Assembly: GCA_964030475.1 (NCBI GenBank)
Contig: CAXIPT010000006.1
Span: forward strand, 1,668,817-1,732,816
Reading direction: 5' to 3'
DNA length: 64,000 nucleotides
Source of the DNA: Tethya wilhelma
Taxonomy: Eukaryota; Porifera; Demospongiae; Tethyida; Tethyidae
A model generated the notes under the pieces. That model worked only from the letters and a program-made list of their open reading frames with translations. It was not told where the DNA came from and did not search any database. Below, one piece after another: positions 55,408-64,000 of this stretch (within the stretch, counting starts at the first letter, position 1; each line of letters begins with the position of its first letter). The position numbers were made by a program, and so were the translations under genes.

Positions 55408-57460
55408 CTGCTTACGATTGAAAACATCAAAGAAATGGGAGAGGTTTTGAGTCATAATTAGATTAAATATCATTAAGTACTACCCTGTTCAAATTTAATT
55501 GCAGGGAAATCACTGCTTATGTGCATGGAAATAAATTATACTCAACATCTTTAGTTAATGGCTTACTCTACACAAGAAACAACACACTCAATACTCTAAA
55601 ACCTCTTCCTGAAGGGATATAAGCCACTCTCAAAGAAACCTCTCCTCTCAGCTACACTAGATCAAGTTACCTCACCACATCCAACCATTCTTCTCCCTAC
55701 ACTAAATCACACAGTACACCATCACACACATACAGGGTCACTCACAGACAGATTGCAGTCTACATAGCTCGAGGGCTAGACCATCTTCTACCCCCCTCTC
55801 TGGGGTCACTCAAAAAGAGACACCTCATCAAAAGGATAGCACCACCGACCAGTCAATTTCGCCATGGTTACACCAGCTACTATTGTGGTGGAGAAAGGTC
55901 AGTAGTATAGCTAATAGCTATATGGTAATTGCAGGTTAGCTCATTGTCTAAGAATCAAATTGGTGAAGCCACAAGTAAATTGTAAGTTGTACAACATGCA
56001 GTCACTATCATGCTATCTACCATACTCAGCACTCCAAATTTTCGTGGCACAATATTTTCATTAATTTTGTGATAAATATTGGACGTGCAGTACACAGTAC
56101 ACAGTATACAGTATACAGTATACAGTATATAAAAATTAGAAATCAGAAGTCATGTACGAGATTCATTCATTCATTAGAAACTTTCCCGAGAAGGCATTGG
56201 TTCCCTTAGATTTGGTATTGTTTGACCGTTAGAATCTTTATGGTATCTAGCTACTAAACGTACACAATATTTTCGTAAATTTTGTGATTGGACTGTAAAT
56301 AGTGTACAAAAATTAGTTTTAAACAACAAAGACAGGCTTTCCACAAACCATGAAAATTTGAAGCTATGTGGTATCTATCTCTATACATGCATGCTAATAA
56401 CATAACGACCTTCTGCTGTACAATTCTCTTTGTAAGATGGACTAGAATAAAAAGTTGGACAGCAGAAATGGCTTCGATCAAAGCTGCACAACAAGTAGCG
56501 TATCCCACAGAGATTCACCCACCCACCCACAAGATAAGCAGTACCATGCAAGCATGCCTATAGCCACAGGCAAAGGACATGCAATATATTACCAGAAGCC
56601 ACTATATAGTTACAGTGACAACAAATTAAATACTTGTTGTGGACAGTCACAACTCTCATTCTGAGAATCACCAAGGCATTAGTTGTTTGCCTGGAGCTAT
56701 AGAGAGGTTGATTGATCAATGCTAGTCAACTCTTACTAGAATTGATAATCATAGGGGTTGGGTGTTGGGTTGAAATATTTACTCGTTGAACATGACAACA
56801 ATACATTAAAACAAATCGTACATGTACATGAAAGTGAAACCAAACCCTGCATGCACACGGCACTGTAATTCTACCCCACAAATTAAGGTGGGCTCACAAT
56901 ATCAGGTGCTGCATCACATATGTAGTACTTCATACTTGTCAAAGCAAGTTAATGCATTTTTACAGATTTTAGAAAAATTCTCCAGATGTACGTATAATGA
57001 TACATTCTATTATTCCTGCATATAATATTATCAGCATGTGAATAATAATGTTCACTATCATGGTGATGAGATGAAACTTTAAAGCTTTTCGACCCATCCA
57101 TACATGGGTACAATGTATTTTGGATTATGTCATCTGCACAAATGTAACTTTGTTCTCACAGCTCTCTCTAAACGAATAAAATAGCAACACAATGTGTGAA
57201 TTATGCAGCTCAAAGAGAATTGTATATACAAACTCTTTTACTGTGCTCTCTCTACAATTTGGGTTATTTATGGGACTATGCATTTAATTTCGGACTACAT
57301 ACATTTTAAGGTTCTTAAATTATTTCCCGTTGATACTTGGCATTGCACAGTACCAATATAATACATTGAGAGGTCAATATTATAACTAAGCGAAAGGAGC
57401 ATGGTAACGAAGATACCATTAACACACGCACATGTATGCAAATAAGCTAATTCGCACTCA

Positions 57461-57506
<46 letters not shown>

Positions 57507-58309
57507 CGAGAACTTACGCCACATCCCATAATATTGTGGGTATATTACAATCAAACTAGCGATACAATATTCCCCTGAGTGTATATATCATTTCACCCAA
57601 ATCCCACTTCAAACGAGTTACTCAAAAAAAAACAGGGCCTTGCGTCAAAACGCTCACCGCACCTTGGTAACGGTATGCCAGCCAGGTGTAGGCTAGTTCC
57701 ACTTGCTAATTCTCTCTCTCTTTTCCCCCTAACTATCAAACGTTGCTCAAATCCACTACAAACGGTCCAACCAATATCTTAAGTTACACCTCGCGCTCTC
57801 TAGGTATGCTTTGCACGTACGTACATTACAGTAGTAATTATAACAATAAATTTGTTTGTGCAAAAAGTGCCTAGAGGTACATTTTTTATGCAACTTCTTA
57901 ATTATAGACCATACCTCAGGGCATATTATGTCGTTGCATGGTATACGTGCGTGCATGACCTTCTGGCACACATACTGAAGAGAAAATATGCATAGATACT
58001 GCTTTGTACAATCAATTGCACTTGATAGGTATAATTGCTTGTTTCTTATAGCCCAAGGGCAAAGGTAGAGGGAGTGCTACACAGCTATGCTGTTTTATGA
58101 GTTTTTGTCATCCTGTAAGCTTTCTTTGTGATGCTTTTGGCTTCGACCACAGACTTCACTGCATGCACACAGCACAATTGGTGTGTGGTTTGGTGGTTGG
58201 TGTGCTCGTTATGTACTCATTAATACGTTGTTGAGCCTAGAGCCTTTATTACATGTGTACAGACATGTACACAAATAAGGTACACATACATGAACCAATT
58301 CATTGGAAA

Positions 58310-58390
58310 ACATCTTGAGATCTAGCTGGGATTCGAACCCAGATATTTCGAACTCTGGTTAAATGCTCTTACCCATGTACTTATGCATGT
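58310..58390 (-). repeat. tRNA-derived SINE-like copy
   Basis: On the - strand: GGGTAAGAGCATTTAACC (A-box-like), then CTGGGTTCGAATCCCAGCTA (B box) and the tail AGATCTCAAGAT shared with 6123-6155. Best-preserved member of the family in the window. Confidence 0.6.
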
Positions 58391-60677
58391 ATAGCACTCA
58401 ATCTAAAGTTTATTTGCATCCACTTGAGTATTCTCTTTCTTGCTATAAATTGACCGTATATAAACCAGTTTCAATATTCACAAGCACTGTGAAAAGCAAA
58501 TTTCAAGTAGATTCTGATAGTATCTAACAACCCTTTACCAGTCAAAATCTTCGGACAAGATCTATTGAATTGCTAAGCAAGCTTACAAAAACTAGGAGGC
58601 TGTTTATGCAATGACAAGCATAAATGTGCACATAACTAAATTCAGCTGGAACTGCTTTGTATGTTTACCCCTCAAAATAAGCCACACCAACTGGAATGTT
58701 CCTAGTAAAATGCTCGATATACATGCAGTGTTTTGCAGGTTCATTTTAGCTGCAACAATCTTACAAAGATAGGGTAGAGACTATACAAACCATGTAGGAA
58801 GCACATTAATTTTGAAACGTCTATACTGATATAGGAAACATTATGTAATAGTTTTGATAGAGTTACTCATTTTGGTAGTAAAACAAATGGATATGGTGGA
58901 TCATTAGCTTTATCACCAGTCAATCCACTCACCACTGATTGGTTTATACAGCTAATGAAGTGTGGTGTAGAGGCACTCAAGCTTACACCATGCACAGCTC
59001 TGTTGGTTATTTGATAGGCCTATCAAATTAAATGTTGTTACAAACACACACACAAGTACACCATCTCCAGAGGAAATGTGAATTAGGTCAAGAAACAGGA
59101 AATCAACAACTATGACTTGTAACCTATCACGTTGTTTATCTCCCATAACAAGATGATGGTCCCTTTACCACTAGCAACAATATGATGATCTATATACTGC
59201 AAGACTAATATACAGTCAAATACAGTGTACGCACATACATGTATTGAAAAAAAAAACAACAACCACACTCCTCTATAGCCGTTTGGAGATTTACAACATG
59301 GAACATTATATATATGCATATAAATGTTAACCTTTTATTGTCCTAGCTATACCATAGTTTCAAATTCTTGTAATATCTGCACAGTGTTTTTATCAGTTGA
59401 TAGTAAGAGTCATCGATCACATTGTGGACCAAGCCTTAGATACATGTACCACTGAGTATATGTACCATTAGCACATATCTATTAGTACCACGCTGTAATA
59501 TCTTGAAACTCCACAGAAGCCATCATATTCCCGGTTGACGTGACCAGAGGCACTAAATCCTCCGAAACATCCACCAAAAAACAATCGCCAATTAATCCCA
59601 CTGGAGTCTAACCTTACACAACAAAGACCTCCATAATTAGACCACACACAGACTCCCACTTGGAGCCTTAATTAGTCCACAAATGGAATCCGAAAAATGC
59701 AATAAGTATGTGCAGAATCTTTGACTCAAACTGCATGGTACCTGAAATGTTTTACATTTTGCAGTCGCTAAGGAGACATACAGTATAAATAGAACCACAT
59801 ACATATAAAGACGTACACATATAATAGAGTCATACTTATAAGGACACATATAAAACAGAGTCTTATACTAATAAGAACACATATAAAATAGAGCCATACT
59901 TATATGGAGACAAAGAGTGCTTCAAGCCTTGCTGATCACGTACGAAGGAAGCAATCTTAGATCCAAAAGGAGTCAGCATCAAGTGTATTATAGAAATGAA
60001 ATTCCAAAAATCGTGACTGGCATACTTCCTTGTTAGCACTTTGTTGTAGCAATTACAGCATACAAATGAGTGACCTTCTTTTGAAGATAATTAGATGTTA
60101 CAATACATGTGCCTGTCACTTGAAGAAATTGCTGGAATAATTTAACGTTAAGTGCTTCTTTGGCTGATTTGAGAGCTAATTGCTTGATTTGCTTGAGTAC
60201 ATGATTAAAATAGTCCAACAAAAACTGGTTATAATTTTCTCAAGTGGAACACTTCATGAACAGAATCATGATGTGAGAATGTGTTGGTTATTTACGTCAT
60301 TCTTTTAATTTTATTCAAGTTCGATCAGCACGTACTGTCAAAATGTCGACAGCATACAAAATAATAGACATCCTCGGCAATAAAGTTCTCTTACATTACA
60401 TAGGAGAGGGGTTGTTACGTAGACAATAAGGACAGTACAGCACTTAGCTAGAGTACAAAGCACAAAAGATTTTGTGGGTATAGTGAGAATCTAACTTAAC
60501 TGTTGGTATACATTCAAGAAGAATAGTTAGTGCATGCACTAGTATACGAATACTTTGCAAAAAGAACTATACTATAACAACAGTCTGAGAGACTTATACA
60601 CAAGACTTACAGTACTGTTATGAACATCTAACCAGCATGGTTAGAATGATGTAATCAACAATAGCAAGTTTTTGCAG

Positions 60678-60721
<44 letters not shown>

Positions 60722-60989
60722 TATCATGACTAAGGTGTCAACAAACAGGCCAACTCCAGAAGCCATGCTGTCAAACCACCAGCAAAGAACAGCAAGCCTG
60801 CTAACAAGTCTGCAACAATCTTTTGTTGTGTGCAGAAGGACTAGTACCTCCAGCTAGTACCTACACAAGGATTCCCTGACCCCCTAAGGATCAAGTAACA
60901 CCTCAGAATGGAATAAACAAAAAAAAAAATAGTCTAGTATTTCAGCTGCATGACAAGCATTTCTGTTCCCAGACCCCATGCAGCCTGTA

Positions 60990-61284
60990 AAGTCCATCTG
61001 GTTTGATAGTGCCGATAGAAAAAATTTCTTATTCTTCAACCAATTTCAAAATTTCAAGCACAATTGAAAAGTGCTCGTTCTCCTCATTTTTTTCTTGCTT
61101 TTCCAGCTTACTACACCTTACCAGTCAAATATTAGCTATTTTGTCTCATATGAAAGGCACTTAGACAAAAAATTGTACTCGCATTAATTTTTAGGAAAGT
61201 TTTTTGGAAAAAATCTTGAAATCTGTTGGATATTTAGAAAGTTATTCAAGTTTTTCTACCGGCATTCTCAAACCAGATGGACTT
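60990..61284. mobile_element. TA-flanked terminal-inverted-repeat element (MITE), 295 bp
   Basis: Left end AAGTCCATCTGGTTTGA and right end TCAAACCAGATGGACTT are inverse; similarity continues for about 35 bp (GTGCCGATAGAAAA versus ATGCCGGTAGAAAA). TA lies directly outside both ends (60988-60989, 61285-61286), as expected for a Tc1/mariner-type target duplication. The AT-rich interior has no coding capacity. Confidence 0.75.
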
Positions 61285-61286
61285 TA

Positions 61287-61360
61287 GTTACTGTGTGGAT
61301 TCGAACCCAGACCTTTCAAATTCTACGGTCAAATACAGCAGAACTCACTGGTATTACATG
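61287..61360 (-). repeat. tRNA-derived SINE-like copy
   Basis: GGTCTGGGTTCGAATCCACAC on the - strand (B box), with degraded upstream sequence. It abuts the right TA of the inverted-repeat element. Confidence 0.45.
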
Positions 61361-61618
61361 TATGTATGTGCGTGCATGACAACATGAGTACTGCATTATT
61401 ACGGATACGGATCACATTCACTCAAACAAAATGCCACCTCAGCACAATTCACAGTTGTCGTATTTCATCGTAGTGCAAACAGTTTGTGACATTTAAGAAT
61501 GAAATCGCGAGAAAAGCTTGAAACAGACTGAGTCACAGATCTGAGCTTCTATTGACTGGGTGTGGGAATGAGACTGCCTGACTGGATGATATAGCTCATA
61601 AGATAAATGGAAGACCAA

Positions 61619-61653
<35 letters not shown>

Positions 61654-61883
61654 NAGTAAAGAGATAGACTCTTTTGTTATTTTAAGCAATAGGCGTCCTT
61701 TTGTATTGGAGTGTCAATGGGAATACTGATCTAGCTTTGACTAAAGTAATTATTATATTTATATTTGTATAATAATTGCCGAGCGCATTAGCGCGAGGCA
61801 TATAATCGTGAAGTACTGCCTCAAGATGTTACAATTAATTTTATTATTATGTTGCGTGTCACACAGTTCAAAGTACACAATAT

Positions 61884-61899
61884 TACGTGACGTCACGTA
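61884..61899. promoter_or_regulatory. 16-bp perfect palindrome with CRE core
   Basis: TACGTGACGTCACGTA is a perfect palindrome containing TGACGTCA, the known CREB/ATF site. It lies 155 bp before the first Met associated with the helicase pseudogene. A CpG-rich inverted repeat (GCCGAGCGCATTAGCGCGAGGC) starts near 61779. Probable old promoter region. Confidence 0.45.
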
Positions 61900-62099
61900 C
61901 AGACTTAATTTTATTATAAATATATTGTTGACCATTACCTGATCATTTATTATAGCAGGCAGCTACACGTGGTCAGTAGTTTGCAAGTTTCAGAGAAAGG
62001 CTGATTTAGACCAGCGAATTGTATAACAGAGCAGAACGATGGCTCGAACTCATTACCTGGAAAAGTGCCTGACCAGAGTGGGAAGAGGGAGAAAAAAGT

Positions 62100-63300
62100 G
62101 GTGCCCATGCAGTAGACTTAGTTGTAAGTTACGATCTCTGTACTTGGTTCTGGGGTTCCTGAACAAATGATTGATCACAGCATCACTCTGGCATTTCAAG
62201 CACTGGGTTACCCAAGACCTACTGATTACCAGCAAATTGTGGTAAAGCAATTTGTCACAGGATTCCGGAAAACCACTTTGTTTCGTGTGTCTACCCCTTA
62301 TTGTAGAGCATGATGTTTATCTGTCCTACCACAGACATTATAAGTCCTGTTATAGTCGTGATTAGTCCATTGATTTCCCTCATGAAAGATCAGGCGTAGA
62401 TAATTATCTATGGATCAGGTGACCCAATAGTTGTGGTGTCAAGTGCACATACATTGGAGAGAAGCTAGATTCACTAACAGAAAGTTTATAGTTCACAAAG
62501 GAGAGTATATACCACGTAATCTATTCCATGCAGTCCAGAATCACTTATAAGTACGCGGAAGTGGAGAGACATGTTAGCATCTCAAGTGTATTGTATGAAT
62601 CTAATTGGAATTGTTGTGGATGAGGCACATTGCATCACTTCTTGGTAATTAGTTAAAATTTTAATTACATATACCGATAATTAATTAAAATTATTTCTAT
62701 TATGTGTAGGGGAGACATGAATTCAGAACTGATTAATCGAGAATAGCAGAGCTGAGGTCATTAGTGTCTAAAGTAAACCTCATGGCACTGACTGCCACTG
62801 TCACAACACGAAATAGGGATATAATCATGAAATAATGTCTATGCATGGAAAAAGAAACATGGCGAGGGTGCCTAACAAGTTAAAAATCAGGTATATGAAG
62901 TAAGGGTAAAGACTGAAACAGAAGAAATGACTAGATCTATTGATAATAGTAATGGACATTAAAAACAATGGAAAAAGATCCCCCAAAACGATTATTTTTG
63001 TCGTATATGTACGTACAGGGATTTCACTGATGTAACGTCGTGTCTTGTTTACAATTGCATGAAAATGGTGTCGTCTTCCAATGGGTCCAAGACTCCTGTT
63101 GGTGAATTATACTCCTCATCTACAGACGAATCAGCCAAAAATAGGATATTATAGAAGGAAACTACTCATGAATCAATTTTCTCCTTCAGATGATGTTATG
63201 TCTCCTCGACCAATGCATAGATGCTGTGACATTATTTTGTGAGTGTCTGTGTGAAGAATGCTCAGATCTAGAGTGGGTAACTGAATCACAAGTATAGTAT
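62100..63300 (+). pseudogene. RecQ-like DNA helicase pseudogene
   Basis: Recognisable helicase motifs appear in order but in different frames. ALGYPRPTDYQQIVVKQF (62190s) precedes the Walker A remnant SGKPLCF (62263), where a frameshift is needed and the usual Ser/Thr after Lys is Pro. Next come ISPLISLMKDQ (62361), the DEAH box IGIVVDEAHCITSW (62605-62642), ELRSL...NLMALTATVT (motif III, about 62752-62805), PKTIIF (about 62979) and a Cys cluster RCCDI...CECLCEEC (63220-63265) like the zinc-binding part of RecQ-type proteins. Stops (for example TAA at 62734) and at least three frame changes break it; the GT...AG at 62642-62709 could be a retained intron. RecQ enzymes unwind DNA in repair; this copy could not make one. 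Confidence 0.75.
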
Positions 63301-63757
63301 GTGATCCATGTGTTGAAGTTCAGCTTGAACTACCAAGTAAACATAACCAGGAAAAAGTACGTACCATACTCTATGATTTCAGAGATGCACTGTGTTGTTT
63401 TTTGGTAAAGAAGTTGTGTCTGGAATTTCTGATTTCTTAATTCGAGAAATATCAAAACAATATTTGCAAATTTCTTTGTATGAAGATGTTACATAGTAAT
63501 GAGGTTGGGTCTAGTATCTAAAACACATGCTGAGGAAATCGTGTTATTATTATTGAGTAATTTTCAATATATTAAAACTTGTTAGTTGGGCAATGATTGA
63601 AAACTATATAATGATTTTGTACAGTCATATTATGTAACTATAATAATTATTATTGTGTTGTTACAAAATTAAAATTTATGTCCGAATACACGAGCAGTTG
63701 TAATATCAGCAGATAGCTTTTTTTTTCCTGTTTATTGATCCAAACAGTTTGTTCACA
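63301..63757. other. AT-rich spacer
   Basis: No gene, RNA or clear repeat seen between the helicase pseudogene and the right-edge open frame. A TTTTTTTTTCC run is at about 63720. Confidence 0.4.
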
Positions 63758-64000
63758 TCAACACAGCTGACTATGTTTGGTTGGATATTTGCAAATGTCT
63801 TGTGTTTCCGACCTAGCTGGGATATAATCAAACACACGAGAATTGATTGTGAGTTCCTTAACAATTGTGTTTACATCATTGGCGGATGAATGAGTGTGAG
63901 CAAAAGAAGATGGTGACACCTGGTTTTGAGTATCAGATTTCTTGCATGTTGCCACTTTATTTCCATTATGCCAAGCACAAGAACTACTTGCAAGAAGAAC
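63758..64000 (-). CDS. Open frame running off the right edge (C-terminal part?)
   Basis: The - strand frame is open from the window edge to TGA at 63760-63758, 80 codons. It begins VLLASSSCAWHNGNK and ends KYPTKHSQLC. Composition is normal and not microsatellite-driven. It may be the last exon of a gene beginning beyond the window, or the frame may be open by chance. No domain recognised. Confidence 0.25.
   Translation of the reverse strand, partial: VLLASSSCAWHNGNKVATCKKSDTQNQVSPSSFAHTHSSANDVNTIVKELTINSRVFDYIPARSETQDICKYPTKHSQLC

Larger units (their letters stand above)
53713..62038. other. 8.3-kb stretch without a confident gene
   Basis: Holds GT/CA tracts (53734-53831 with N at 53733; 57463-57503; 60678-60718; 61619-61653 with N at 61654), a GC-rich patch, a duplicated AT-rich block, two SINE-like copies and one inverted-repeat element. 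No further SRCR exon was recognised here. Confidence 0.5.

Noticed and set aside
58310..58390. Functional tRNA gene
   Set aside because: Good B box, but no complete cloverleaf, and the flank is shared with another dispersed copy.

Overview
The window looks like AT-rich metazoan genomic DNA. It has spliced genes with canonical GT/AG introns, very many dinucleotide microsatellites, and several families of small palindromic or tRNA-derived repeats. Gene content (a SIX1/2 homeobox gene, SRCR exons, a decayed RecQ-like helicase) fits an early-branching marine invertebrate, and a sponge is my best guess. No gene here is diagnostic of a phylum, so that is inference.

Layout, left to right. (1) 3-1085, +: the last exon of a Ser/Gln-rich, probably transcriptional, protein cut by the left edge. 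(2) About 1.7-24.5 kb, +: a gene for an unrecognised multi-pass membrane protein. I assembled it from small exons whose splice phases agree. Two of its exons sit in a segment repeated exactly with a 758-bp offset. Its introns hold most of the microsatellites, a palindromic element family, a ~110-bp interspersed repeat, and a 172-bp inverted repeat around a ~670-bp loop. (3) 25.9-29.1 kb, -: a well-preserved two-exon SIX1/2 gene, convergent with gene 2. (4) 29.1-48.1 kb: a long stretch with no convincing gene but two CpG-rich spots and a 431-nt poly(A) block beside an assembly gap. (5) 48.1-48.5 kb, -: two phase-compatible exons of an unknown Lys/Pro-rich protein. (6) 52.4-53.7 kb, +: four exons encoding two SRCR domains, both gene ends missing. 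(7) 53.7-62 kb: no clear gene; a TA-flanked terminal-inverted-repeat element and tRNA-derived SINE-like copies. (8) 62.1-63.3 kb, +: a frameshifted RecQ-like helicase pseudogene. (9) An open frame runs off the right edge on the - strand.

The genes show no functional cluster. The most informative gene is the SIX1/2 transcription factor, with large non-coding flanks that could hold its regulation. The most unusual structures are the exact exon duplication, the large foldback repeat with an exon-like segment in its loop, and the short-repeat families. Seven single-N positions, all beside low-complexity tracts, suggest placeholder gaps, so microsatellite and poly(A) lengths should not be taken literally. 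I found no clear evidence of a new multi-gene system.
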